DNA from: an uncultured Lachnospiraceae bacterium
GTDB lineage: Bacteria; Bacillota; Clostridia; Lachnospirales; Lachnospiraceae
Direction of reading: 5' to 3'
Assembly (NCBI GenBank): GCA_944380185.1
Contig: CALWGV010000005.1
Coordinates: 1 to 41,467 of the forward strand
Length of the DNA: 41,467 nt
This document shows positions 1-7,535 of the stretch, piece after piece. The notes beneath the pieces are model-generated. The model ran no database searches. It worked only from the letters and a program-made list of their open reading frames with translations, and was not told the origin of the DNA. The translations under genes and the position numbers were made by a program. The number at the start of each line of letters is the position of its first letter. The first letter of the stretch is position 1.

Positions 1-45
1 TCCATGAGAGAGGTATACGGCTTGGATCCTGCTCAGGCTGAGTAA
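1..45 (+). pseudogene. 3' tail of an unidentified ORF at the window edge
   Basis: A reading frame is open from the first base and ends at TAA 43-45; its last residues read MREVYGLDPAQAE. It is too short to identify. The GGYGGCTC repeats and hairpin that follow resemble insertion-sequence ends, so it may be the end of a transposase or its helper gene. That link is inference only; it could equally be a chance open frame. Confidence 0.2.
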
Positions 46-54
46 CTATCAATA

Positions 55-107
55 GGTGGCTCCGTTAGTCCGGACAGGTGGCTCTCGCCACACCGGACTG
101 GCGGCTC
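55..107. repeat. Three GGYGGCTC repeats spaced 22-23 bp, with a nested hairpin
   Basis: GGTGGCTC occurs at 55-62 and 77-84 and GGCGGCTC at 100-107. Within them AGTCCGG (67-73) pairs with CCGGACT (93-99), and GTGGC (78-82) pairs with GCCAC (87-91) around a TCTC loop. Multiple short terminal repeats are a feature of some IS families such as IS21, so this may be an IS end, but no transposase is visible to confirm it. Confidence 0.45.
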
Positions 108-395
108 CGCCGCACCGTAATATCCAAAAGAAGATGTATGATTCTGTTATAATGAGAAAGAATATAGTATAGTGCACATGTATGCCTGGCAGAAAATATA
201 TTCAGAAAGATGTGATTGAGTTGATAAAATCATCTAATAAAAGATTCTAGGGGAATTAAAATAGGGACGCTTCTTTTTGAAAATTTGATGATATAAAGGC
301 TAAAATGCAGGAATGCAATCTGAAGTGTTGGATTAAAGTTGTAACGGGAGTGGCTAATGAGCTATAATAAAAACACAAGAAAAGAGGTACTCATT
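108..395. other. Non-coding or decayed stretch before the IS3 gene
   Basis: No intact gene is visible here. It holds an extended -10 like sequence (TG-T-TATAAT, TATAAT at 148-153) with no convincing -35, followed by a 22-codon ORF at 182-250. The rest is AT-rich and probably includes the left flank of the IS3 element, whose terminal inverted repeat could not be located. Confidence 0.4.
182..250 (+). pseudogene. 22-codon ORF, possible gene remnant
   Basis: ATG 182 to TAG 248-250 encodes MPGRKYIQKDVIELIKSSNK followed by RF. The composition is protein-like (amphipathic, Lys/Ile rich), and a TATAAT box lies about 30 bp upstream, so it may be the stub of a broken gene. No family is recognised and no clear ribosome binding site precedes it. 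Confidence 0.15.
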
Positions 396-680
396 ATGTC
401 ACAAAACTATACTCCTGAATTCAAGAAGAAGATTGTTCGTCTCCATGAGGAAGAAGGGCGAACCTACAAAAGTATCACCGCTGAGTACGGTGTATCCAAA
501 GCCAGTATCTCCAAGTGGTGCTGCGAATTCCGCGAAGAATGCCAGACAGACTCCCAGGCCAAAGAAGATTATGACTCCATGAAAGAAAATCTCCGGTTAA
601 AACGGGAAAATGAAGAATTACGGAAAGAGATCGCATTCTTAAAAAAAGCGGCGGCATTCTTTGCAAAGGAAATCGGTTAG
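396..680 (+). CDS. IS3-family transposase OrfA
   Basis: A 94-aa DNA-binding subunit of an IS3-type transposase. The N-terminal half (YTPEFKKKIVRLHEEEGRTY then SITAEYGVSKASISKW) is a helix-turn-helix of the Tnp/HTH_Tnp_1 kind that recognises the IS ends. The C-terminal half, with leucines and glutamates in heptad order (ENLRLKRENEELRKEIAFLK), is the oligomerising leucine zipper. An upstream ATG at 357 is in frame, but AGAGG at 383-387 is correctly spaced for ATG 396. The gene ends in TAG 678-680, overlapping the orfB frame. Ribosomes that slip at the A7 run (641-647) would enter that frame and make the OrfAB fusion. OrfA itself looks intact. Confidence 0.85.
   Translation: MSQNYTPEFKKKIVRLHEEEGRTYKSITAEYGVSKASISKWCCEFREECQTDSQAKEDYDSMKENLRLKRENEELRKEIAFLKKAAAFFAKEIG
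641..648 (+). promoter_or_regulatory. A7G slippery heptamer for programmed -1 frameshifting
   Basis: AAAAAAAG lies near the end of orfA. A -1 slip at the two AAA codons (642-647) moves the ribosome into the frame that continues through ...CKGNRLEAYRFIDQYHEEFG and the orfB integrase. This is the standard IS3-family mechanism for producing OrfAB. Confidence 0.65.
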
Positions 681-1517
681 AGGCTTACCGGTTCATTGAT
701 CAGTACCATGAGGAATTCGGCACCCGCTGGCTGCTGAGGCGGCTGCAGATCTACCCGAATGCCTACTATAACTACCGGAAACACCGGAAGGCGAATTACT
801 ATGCTCAAAAAACAGAAGTACAGGAGAAGATAGAAGAAATCTATCACAGGCACAACGGTGTTGACGGTTACCGCAGCATGACAATCTATTTGGAGCGTGA
901 AGGATATAGCTACAGTGCCACTACTATTCATAAATATATGGACACAGAGATGAAGCTGCATTCCATCGTCCGCCCGCAAAAGCCTGGGAAACCACACAAA
1001 ATATTCGAGAACAAACTCCGACAGGACTTCCATGCGGACAAACCGAACCAGAAGTGGTGTACGGATTTCACCTATCTGTTTCTGAAGAACAGGGATGCGC
1101 GGTATAATTGTGCCATCCTGGACCTATATGATCGTCAGCATAACGGATCGTCATCTTACCAGCGACTTGGCAATCCACACCCTGAAAAAAGCATTAGAGT
1201 CACAGCATCTTGCAAAAGGAGGCCTGATCTTACACAGCGACCAGGGAAGCCAATATACATCGAAGTCATTCATCGAGTTCTGCGAATCTGTCCAGGTGAC
1301 ACAGAGCATGAGCAAGGCCGGATATCCATACGACGATGCACCAATGGAGAGGTATTTCAATACGCTAAAAAATGAATGCACCAACTTATATGAAATCCAG
1401 ACAGAGGAAGCATTGTACCGGACTGTGGAAGAATTTTCCTATATCACCTATAACCATGTGCGCCCGCACAGCTATAATGGCTACCGCACACCATACCAGG
1501 CACGGACAGCAGCATAA
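647..1517 (+). pseudogene. IS3-family transposase OrfB (rve integrase), frameshifted
   Basis: Two overlapping frames encode one integrase. The first half runs from the slip site to DLYDR (ending about 1135) and carries the HTH_21 region and the first catalytic Asp (WCTDFTYL). The second half, in the next frame from about 1133, carries HSDQGSQYTS and PMERYFNTLKNE. The second Asp and the Glu are separated by exactly 35 residues, the DD(35)E spacing of IS3 enzymes. Between DLYDR and SITDRH about four residues expected in the family are missing, consistent with an 11-bp deletion; GATCGTCA occurs on both sides of the scar. Without a second corrective frameshift no full-length enzyme is made. The end at TAA 1515-1517 matches the usual ...HVRPHSYNGYRTPYQ C-terminus. 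Confidence 0.8.
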
Positions 1518-1544
1518 GGAGCGGCGGAAGCGGGTTATCGGATT

Positions 1545-1662
1545 GGATTGCTTGATCACTCAGCATCGGGGATGGGAATTTTTGTCAATGGCATGGCCGC
1601 ACAGCGGTGCAAAGCACCATTGATAAAAACGGACAGCTCCGATAGACTCCAAGCAACAATCC
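1545..1662. repeat. Long imperfect inverted repeat downstream of orfB
   Basis: Left arm 1545-1591 and right arm 1617-1662 are imperfectly complementary. The best parts are TTTTTGTCAATGG (1579-1591) against CCATTGATAAAAA (1617-1629), 12 of 13, and GGATTG-CTTG (1545-1554) against CAAG-CAACAATCC (1650-1662). The arms may be two IS ends in opposite orientation, or a folded IS 3' end. Confidence 0.5.
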
Positions 1663-1816
1663 AAGGAATTTTTAGCCACAAGTGTTCCCTAAAAAATAAA
1701 AATAAAAAAGGGTTTCTAATATTATAACTGGCTGACAGACAGTTATCAAATGGAAAAATTTTGAATTTGCGATAAAACCTTGATACCATCACTTGATATT
1801 TTGCATATCTCCCTAT
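1663..1816. other. AT-rich leader region of the polysaccharide operon
   Basis: No ORF with a ribosome binding site is visible. It contains an A-rich tract (1690-1710), a TATTATAAC stretch near 1722 that could be a -10, an imperfect dyad TTATC...GATAA around 1742-1776, and two TTGATA copies around 1779-1798. The operon promoter must lie here or further upstream, but I cannot fix it. Confidence 0.35.
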
Positions 1817-1855
1817 CCTCTCGTCAATACTAATACTAAAACGATTGACGAGAGG
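1817..1855 (+). promoter_or_regulatory. RBS-sequestering hairpin ahead of the polysaccharide operon
   Basis: CCTCTCGTCAAT (1817-1828) and ATTGACGAGAGG (1844-1855) form a perfect 12-bp stem with a 15-nt loop. The 3' arm contains the only good Shine-Dalgarno of the first gene (GAGAGG 1850-1855), whose GTG start is at 1867. Folded RNA would hide this site. It is not a terminator, as no T tract follows. It may act as an RNA thermosensor, a protein-binding site or a DNA operator. Confidence 0.6.
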
Positions 1856-1866
1856 TGATCTTCACC

Positions 1867-2655
1867 GTGAATGGTGTAACCTACAATCCCAATTATGAGA
1901 GAAAAGTAGATAAGAGCTGTATACCGACCTGCAATATTTTAGGGGTTGATATTGCGGCGATTAATATGGGATGGCTGCTAAACTTTTTGATTAGCAATAT
2001 CCATGATTTGAAGGGCGACTATGTCTGCGTTTCTAATGTGCATACGACAGTCAGCGCCTATGAGGATCCCCATTACCGTAGGATTCAGAATGGAGGCATT
2101 CTGGCTATACCAGATGGAGGACCGCTGAGTACGGTAGGAAGACGGCGCGGTTATATTAATATGAGGCGAACAACGGGGCCAGATTTGATGGACGAAATCT
2201 TCAGGGTGTCCCTGGAGAGAGGGTATCGTCATTATTTTTTGGGTTCCACAGAAGAAACTTTGAAAAAACTGCGTCTGGAGCTGGAGCAGAGATATCCAGG
2301 CTTACAAATCACGGGAATGTGCAGTCCGCCCTTCCGGGAATTGAGTAAACAGGAAGATGATGCGATTGTTTGCAGTATTAATCGATCTCACGCGGATTTT
2401 GTTTGGGTAGGGTTGGGAGCACCGAAGCAGGAAAAGTGGATGGCAGGCCATCAGGGACGGATTGAAAGTCTAATGATCGGTGTGGGCGCAGGTTTTGATT
2501 ATTTTTCCGGGAATATAAAGAGAGCGCCGTCTTGGATGCAGCGCCTGAATCTGGAATGGCTCTATAGGCTATTACAGGAACCGAGGAGGTTATTTAAACG
2601 TTATGCCCATACCAATAGTAAATTTATCATCGAAGCAATTCTTCGCAAGCGGTAA
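1867..2655 (+). CDS. wecG: WecG/TagA/CpsF-family glycosyltransferase
   Basis: A membrane-associated transferase of the GT26 family (WecG adds ManNAcA in ECA synthesis, TagA adds ManNAc in teichoic acid synthesis), expected to act on a lipid-linked sugar at the cytoplasmic face. Family landmarks are all present: LGVDIAAINMGWLL near the start, SNVHTTVSAYED, the catalytic-loop IPDGGPLS with its Asp, TGPDLMDEIF, FLGSTEETL, VWVGLGAPKQEKWM, and VGAGFDYFSGNIKRAPSWMQ before a basic C-terminus (LYRLLQEPRRLFKRY). An in-frame GTG at 1855 sits on top of the Shine-Dalgarno, so GTG 1867, about 11 nt after GAGAGG, is preferred (262 aa). It is first in the operon and lies under the hairpin at 1817-1855. The exact sugar donor cannot be read from the sequence. 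Confidence 0.85.
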   Translation: MNGVTYNPNYERKVDKSCIPTCNILGVDIAAINMGWLLNFLISNIHDLKGDYVCVSNVHTTVSAYEDPHYRRIQNGGILAIPDGGPLSTVGRRRGYINMRRTTGPDLMDEIFRVSLERGYRHYFLGSTEETLKKLRLELEQRYPGLQITGMCSPPFRELSKQEDDAIVCSINRSHADFVWVGLGAPKQEKWMAGHQGRIESLMIGVGAGFDYFSGNIKRAPSWMQRLNLEWLYRLLQEPRRLFKRYAHTNSKFIIEAILRKR

Positions 2656-2701
2656 ATCCGGTGTGTACTGGCAGGAGAGGGTGCCAAGAAAAAGAGTGAA
2701 G

Positions 2702-3280
2702 ATGAAAAAGCAAAAGCGGCAAAAAAGGACGAAAGTGAGAAATGTATGGGAAAAAATGAAGGCCTTGCGCTGCCAGCTTTTGTTATTACCTAAGAAGAAG
2801 ATTTCTCTGGGAAAGTACAGTACCTTTGGCCGAGGAACCGTATTCTACACTCCTCATCGAATAAATATTGGGCAAAATGTTTATATCGGAAAATATTGTA
2901 CGCTCAATGCTGATATACAAATTGATGATGATGTTCTGATCGGAAATGCAGTGGGGTTGATTGGACGTTATGATCATGATTTTAGCTGTGTGGGCAAGAC
3001 GATCAAGGAGAGCCCATGGATTGGGGACGCTGATTATAACTTTAAAGGTAAGAATGAAGAGATTGTTATTGAAAGAGATTCCTGGGTTGGCTACGGGGCC
3101 GTTATTTTGACCGGGGTTCGCGTGGGGCGTGGAGCCATTGTGGCGGCAGGTAGTGTAGTAGTCAGGGACGTAGCGCCGTACAGCATTGTAGCAGGAAATC
3201 CAGCCAAAGCTGTCTCCAAGCGCTTTACAGAGGAGCAGATAGCGAGACATGAGAAGCGGATTGGTGGAGATAAAGAATAA
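2702..3280 (+). CDS. Left-handed beta-helix acyltransferase (WcaF/WbbJ-like sugar O-acetyltransferase)
   Basis: Hexapeptide-repeat acyltransferase, expected to acetylate a sugar of the surface polysaccharide from acetyl-CoA in the cytoplasm. Hexad repeats are clear from about residue 30 (RINIGQNVYIGKYCTLN, DDVLIG), followed by a loop with YDHDF and a second helix block (IERDSWVGYGAVILTGVRVG, GAIVAAGSVVVRDV). It ends with the family-typical VAGNPAKAVSKRFTEEQI. The N-terminus is very basic (KKQKRQKR). The start is uncertain: the frame is open from ATG 2603 inside the previous gene, AGGAGAGG lies at 2673-2680, and GTG 2696 or ATG 2702 are the plausible starts. Its stop overlaps the next start (TAATG). 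Confidence 0.8.
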   Translation: MKKQKRQKRTKVRNVWEKMKALRCQLLLLPKKKISLGKYSTFGRGTVFYTPHRINIGQNVYIGKYCTLNADIQIDDDVLIGNAVGLIGRYDHDFSCVGKTIKESPWIGDADYNFKGKNEEIVIERDSWVGYGAVILTGVRVGRGAIVAAGSVVVRDVAPYSIVAGNPAKAVSKRFTEEQIARHEKRIGGDKE

Positions 3281-4386
3281 TGACGGCAGGGATACTGGTG
3301 ACAAGCTTGGGGAATTTTGGACAGAAGGATTTTTATCAAGCGCAAGAAATCGGGCTGGCCAAGGCATTAGGACTGCATTATGAAAAAGTAGTGGTTTACA
3401 AAGCTGTTGACAAAAGCAAGATAAGTAAACCTGTGTACAGGAAAATAGCAGAACATGTGGAAGTGAGAGAGATTCCTGTCTGCGGCAGAGGGATAAATGG
3501 GCGATGGGATTGTCGGCTTATGGATCCTTCGTTGGACATTCTGGTTTATTTTTCCGATACGCAGTTGGCATTACCTGGAATCTATCGATGGTGCCGCAGG
3601 CAAGGAGTACGTTTGCTTCCCTATGTCGGAGTGACTGCAAGCCATAGTCCATCACGCCTTCTTCGGGCGATAATGACTGTTGCGTTTAGAAGAAACCTGG
3701 TTGTCTACAGAAAATGCAGATGTTTGGCTAAGACGCCCCAAGTGGCTGAATCTCTGAAACGGCAAAAAGTAAGAAACATTGTGGTGGCTCCGGTTGGCCT
3801 GGATATGGATGCTGTAAATGTACATTTTACAGCGTCAGATCGAGAAGAGTTGAAGAGAGGATGCGGGTATCAGCCAACGAATAAGATTCTGCTGTTTGTA
3901 GGCAGATTAACGGAGGAAAAGAGGCCGCTTCAGATGATTCATTTTTTCGCCAGATTGCTTCAATCACATTCTGAATATTGTCTGATGATGGTTGGCACAG
4001 GAAAGCTTAAAGAGGCTGTAATTGCGGAATGCAACAGGTACGATCTGCGAAGGGCCGTTTATTTGATGGACGAGGTGCCCAATAAAAAAATCTGGGAATT
4101 ATATCGAATAGCCGATGTGTTTGTGAATCTAAATCCAGGAGAGATATTTGGAATGGCGATTTTGGAGGCCATGTATTATGGCTGTAAGGTGGTTGCCTGG
4201 CATGCCCCAGGACCAGATTTTATTATTGAAGAGGGAAAATCAGGATATTTAGTCGCCAGCGAGGCCGAAGCCATGAAGGCTATAGTGGAGGGGGCGGATA
4301 CGGGAGAGGCGGCGCATCGACGGATTATACAGAAATTTACTTGGAATAACACGGCAGATATTATAAGAGAATTGGCAGGCAGTTGA
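3280..4386 (+). CDS. GT4-family glycosyltransferase
   Basis: A retaining GT-B enzyme that would add a sugar to the growing lipid-linked repeat unit. The C-terminal nucleotide-sugar domain shows LLFVGRLTEEKRPLQMIHFF, MMVGTGKL, and the EX7E motif EIFGMAILE followed by AMYYGCKVV, as in GT4/Glycos_transf_1 proteins. The N-terminal acceptor domain is divergent and opens with ILVTSLGNFGQKDFYQAQEI. At 368 aa it is full length. The ATG shares a base with the upstream stop, and GGTGGAG about 10 nt upstream serves as ribosome binding site, so it is translationally coupled. Donor and acceptor cannot be assigned. Confidence 0.85.
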   Translation: MTAGILVTSLGNFGQKDFYQAQEIGLAKALGLHYEKVVVYKAVDKSKISKPVYRKIAEHVEVREIPVCGRGINGRWDCRLMDPSLDILVYFSDTQLALPGIYRWCRRQGVRLLPYVGVTASHSPSRLLRAIMTVAFRRNLVVYRKCRCLAKTPQVAESLKRQKVRNIVVAPVGLDMDAVNVHFTASDREELKRGCGYQPTNKILLFVGRLTEEKRPLQMIHFFARLLQSHSEYCLMMVGTGKLKEAVIAECNRYDLRRAVYLMDEVPNKKIWELYRIADVFVNLNPGEIFGMAILEAMYYGCKVVAWHAPGPDFIIEEGKSGYLVASEAEAMKAIVEGADTGEAAHRRIIQKFTWNNTADIIRELAGS

Positions 4387-4387
4387 G

Positions 4388-5242
4388 ATGAGGATATTGA
4401 CAATTTTGACTTGTCACAATCGAGCAGAGAAGACCATAGCTGCTGTTTATCAACTAGTGCAGGGAAATCCATCCCTGCTTTTAACTTTTGTGGTGGTTGA
4501 CGACGGAAGTACAGACGATACAAGCTTGCGTCTTCAGGCGTTAGGTGAAGCTATGAAAGATAGCTGTGTGATACATCTTCTGCGAGGCTCCGGACAGCTT
4601 TACTACTCTGGAGGGATGCGCAAGGCGATGAAGTATGCCTTATCATATTTTAGTCAATCCTTTGATTATCTTCTGATGATCAATGATGATGTAGAATTTA
4701 TACCGCGGTGTGTGGAGAGGATGATTTTGCAGAGCAAAATGCAGAAAAATGCGCGAGGAGATGCGGTTGTGGCGGGGGCGACGAAGAATCGACAGGGTCA
4801 GTTAACCTATGGTGCCATTGTGTACACCAAAGGAGTTCATTACCGTAGGCTTAACCCGGAAGAATGGCGCAGAAAAGCAGATACCTTTAATGCCAACTGT
4901 GTTTTGATTCCCTATAGAGCTTTTTGGGAGGCAGGGGCTATTGATGAGCGCTATATTCATTCTCTGGGTGATTTTGATTATGGGCTTACGTTAAAACGGT
5001 TAGGCTTTTCCATCCATGGATCGAGGGATTATGTTGGAATTTGCGAAAATAATCCCATGAAGGGTAGCTGGGAGGATCCGGATTTGAGCATCTGTCAAAG
5101 ATTAAAAAAGAAGAAAAGCGTAAAAGGAGCTCCTTTGGGACCATGGCTCTATTTTCTTCGCAAGAATTTTGGTTTGTATAGAATGTTTGTTTCTGGTTTC
5201 ACACCGTACCTACGGATTCTTGTGGAAGCTCTCCGACGCTGA
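4388..5242 (+). CDS. GT2-family glycosyltransferase
   Basis: An inverting GT-A enzyme of 284 aa. The N-terminal nucleotide-binding fold has ILTILTCHNRAEKTIAAV, VVVDDGSTDDTS with the donor-binding DD, and the DXD-like metal site MINDDVEF. GQLYYSGGMRKAMKYAL and GDFDYGLTLKRLG match the acceptor-side region of the rhamnosyltransferase-like GT2 subgroup (family knowledge); rhamnose is only a possibility. It starts one base after the upstream stop and ends 15 bp before the polymerase gene. No transmembrane segment is seen; a basic C-terminal stretch (RLKKKKSVK) may hold it at the membrane. Confidence 0.85.
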   Translation: MRILTILTCHNRAEKTIAAVYQLVQGNPSLLLTFVVVDDGSTDDTSLRLQALGEAMKDSCVIHLLRGSGQLYYSGGMRKAMKYALSYFSQSFDYLLMINDDVEFIPRCVERMILQSKMQKNARGDAVVAGATKNRQGQLTYGAIVYTKGVHYRRLNPEEWRRKADTFNANCVLIPYRAFWEAGAIDERYIHSLGDFDYGLTLKRLGFSIHGSRDYVGICENNPMKGSWEDPDLSICQRLKKKKSVKGAPLGPWLYFLRKNFGLYRMFVSGFTPYLRILVEALRR

Positions 5243-5257
5243 TGTGAGTGAGTAAAG

Positions 5258-6472
5258 ATGAAAGTAAGAAAAAGTGATCTAGTGGTGATTTGGTGGGGCT
5301 GGATACTCTTTTTGATTTTGCTGAAGGATAGCCTTGTCTGCGTGACCGGATCTTCTATCTATCAGGTTTGGCTGGGCAGATTAGGGAGTGGTTCAACACT
5401 TCTGTTTGTAGTAACGTGGCTTTTGAGTGAGAGGCATCTGAAAATCTCACCGGTTCGTATTCGGCTGCTATTGGGAATTATGATTTATTTTGGTATTTTG
5501 TCTGGTATTAGCATGCTGATTCATCGTGTTAATTCAGATTGCATCACACCGTATGCATTCTGCGCATTGGCTGTACTTCTGGCAGAAGAGTTCGATATCA
5601 GTCAGAGAAACAAATTGGATGATTTATTTGAGAAATTTCTGATCCTATATATTGTCATTTCCCTGGCGCTTTTGCCTTTGGGGGCAGGAATCTGGAATGA
5701 AGATTACAGCGGTCTGCTGTCTTTTCGATGGATGGGAATCAATACGCATCCCAACGGAATGGGATTTTTGGCCAGTATTTACATCGGGTTGTATGCGCGA
5801 AAGCATCCTGTTGCTGGCGGCCTTGCATGGGGCGCACTTATATTGACACAGTCAAAGACAGCTTTGCTGGGATTACTGGCCTGGTACTTGATTTTGACGA
5901 TAAGGCGGCTGAAGGATGGAGGAAAATACGGAACGGCACTTTTAGCAGCCGGATTTTCAGGCTTGTTCCTGCTGCTGCTTCTTAGTGGAGGGAATATTGG
6001 TATTTCTTTTACTGGAAGGACAGATATTTGGCAATATGGCTGGGATCATTGGAGTACAGATTTGTTTTCAATAGTGTGGGGAGCGGGAGAGAATGTGCTG
6101 ACTACCTTTCCCAAATTTTATGTCAAACAGGCGCATAACCAGTTTCTGAATAATCTGTTTGGAGCTGGTCTTGTCGGTTTCATCTGTATAAGTATTTGGG
6201 CTTGGTTTATTTTGCAGTGGATTCGCAGAGGATTGCGAAGAGGAGAGCGTCAGAGTGCCTTCTTGGGAACGGTGATTTTGATCCGTTGTTTGATGGAATC
6301 ACCCCTGTATGGAATATCCTTAGAGGCGATTGGAGTGATTGTTTTGTTTTGGTTGGCGCAACAGGCAGATGATTTGGATAAGGAGTTTCACAGAACCCGA
6401 TATTCTTTGAAGGAGAGAACAGCCGATGAAGGTACTTCATATATTGAACAGTATTTTGCCATCCGGGGCTGA
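5258..6472 (+). CDS. wzy: Wzy-type O-antigen/capsule polymerase
   Basis: A polytopic membrane protein (404 aa, about ten hydrophobic segments) that would polymerise lipid-linked repeat units at the outer face of the membrane. The Wzy_C/O-antigen-ligase-like region is recognisable from the conserved loop SFTGRTDIWQYGWDHW, the WGAGENVL turn and KQAHNQFLNNLFGAGLVG, where the His is characteristic of the family. N-terminal segments include WGWILFLILLKDSL and LLFVVTWLL. As usual for Wzy, overall similarity is low, so the call rests on topology, these motifs and position. Its 3' end overlaps the next gene by 47 bp; that next start has a strong ribosome binding site, so the overlap is likely real. 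Confidence 0.8.
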   Translation: MKVRKSDLVVIWWGWILFLILLKDSLVCVTGSSIYQVWLGRLGSGSTLLFVVTWLLSERHLKISPVRIRLLLGIMIYFGILSGISMLIHRVNSDCITPYAFCALAVLLAEEFDISQRNKLDDLFEKFLILYIVISLALLPLGAGIWNEDYSGLLSFRWMGINTHPNGMGFLASIYIGLYARKHPVAGGLAWGALILTQSKTALLGLLAWYLILTIRRLKDGGKYGTALLAAGFSGLFLLLLLSGGNIGISFTGRTDIWQYGWDHWSTDLFSIVWGAGENVLTTFPKFYVKQAHNQFLNNLFGAGLVGFICISIWAWFILQWIRRGLRRGERQSAFLGTVILIRCLMESPLYGISLEAIGVIVLFWLAQQADDLDKEFHRTRYSLKERTADEGTSYIEQYFAIRG

Positions 6473-7493
6473 AACAATGCTTGCCGCTTCGGCTGATTGC
6501 TGGCACAACTGTGAACTGCATGCGCTGGCGACACAGGCACAAATAGGCGGCTATGCGGATACAATGCGGGATAAGGGATATACCATCCATCATATCTGGA
6601 ACTCTTCTGCGCTGAAGAAGCATATGGAGATCTGGCGTTTTTTACGGAAGGAATGCTTCGATGTGGTGCATATTCATGTCCAATCTCAGTCTGTTCTGTA
6701 TGCTATAGATGCCAGACTTGCCGGCTGCCGTGTTGTTATTAGAACGGTTCACAACAATTTTCGTTTTGTTGGGTTGCTTAAGTGCAGAGAACAGTTTACC
6801 CGAAGGCTGATGCGGTGGATGGGGGTTCGGTTTGTGGCCATATCAAAGGGTGTGGCGGATAATGAGTGGAAAGAGTTCCGTAATAAAAGCAAGGTGATTT
6901 ATAACTGGTGTGACTCAAGATTTGATTTTGTTGCGAAGGAAGAAAAGCGGAAAGCCCGGAGGGAACTGGGGATAGGAGAGGATACCTTCGTACTGGTCAG
7001 CGTGGGGAATTGCAGTGAAAACAAGAACCATAAGATGATATTGGAGGCGTTGGCTTCTATCCGAGGACGAGAAAAGCTTTTGTATTGTCATGTGGGAGCA
7101 GGGGATGAGGAGGAGAGAAAGATTGCCAAAGACAAAGGGGTATCTGATAATGTGTGGTTTGTGGGAGCAGTTTCCCCCGATATATATCTGTATGCTGCCG
7201 ATTGCTATGTAATGCCATCCCATTACGAGGGCTTATCGATTGCGGCTATTGAAGCTCTGCGCTGCGGGCTGCCGGCGATCTTTACAGATGTCCCTGGTCT
7301 GCGGGAGTTTAAGTCTCCTGAGTTTGACAATGTAATATTTATTCCCTTGTCGGCTGAAGCGTTGAGAGATAGGCTTCAGAAGCTGATGCAGCGGCCGGGG
7401 GAAAATTCGTTGGGGCAGAGTATATATGCGGGAAAGCTTTTTGATATGCACATTAATGTAGAAAAATACCTGGAATTATATCACAGAAAATAA
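6426..7493 (+). CDS. GT4-family glycosyltransferase
   Basis: GT-B fold transferase, 355 aa. The N-terminus (MKVLHILNSILPSGAETMLA) is the typical GT4 start with the SGAE loop. The acceptor domain contains VVHIHVQSQSVLYAI and VVIRTVHNNFRF. The C-terminal donor domain has LVSVGNCSENKNHKMILEAL, CHVGAGDEE, VWFVGAVSPDIYLYAADC, and the EX7E motif EGLSIAAIE followed by ALRCGLPAIFTDVPGLRE. The start is supported by AAGGAG about 8 nt upstream, although it lies inside the wzy frame. It would add one sugar of the repeat unit. Confidence 0.87.
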   Translation: MKVLHILNSILPSGAETMLAASADCWHNCELHALATQAQIGGYADTMRDKGYTIHHIWNSSALKKHMEIWRFLRKECFDVVHIHVQSQSVLYAIDARLAGCRVVIRTVHNNFRFVGLLKCREQFTRRLMRWMGVRFVAISKGVADNEWKEFRNKSKVIYNWCDSRFDFVAKEEKRKARRELGIGEDTFVLVSVGNCSENKNHKMILEALASIRGREKLLYCHVGAGDEEERKIAKDKGVSDNVWFVGAVSPDIYLYAADCYVMPSHYEGLSIAAIEALRCGLPAIFTDVPGLREFKSPEFDNVIFIPLSAEALRDRLQKLMQRPGENSLGQSIYAGKLFDMHINVEKYLELYHRK

Positions 7494-7535
7494 AGCAAGA
7501 AGGGTTCGTGATTAAGCGCAGAACAAGGAGCAGAA

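Larger units (their letters stand above)
396..1517 (+). mobile_element. IS3-family insertion sequence, defective (ends not resolved)
   Basis: The two-gene layout orfA (HTH plus leucine zipper) and orfB (DDE integrase), joined by an A7G slippery run, is diagnostic of the IS3 family. The coordinates cover only the coding part, since no terminal inverted repeat pair or target duplication was found by eye. OrfB carries a frameshift, so this copy should not transpose by itself. It lies just upstream of the polysaccharide operon and may mark an old rearrangement boundary. Confidence 0.8.
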
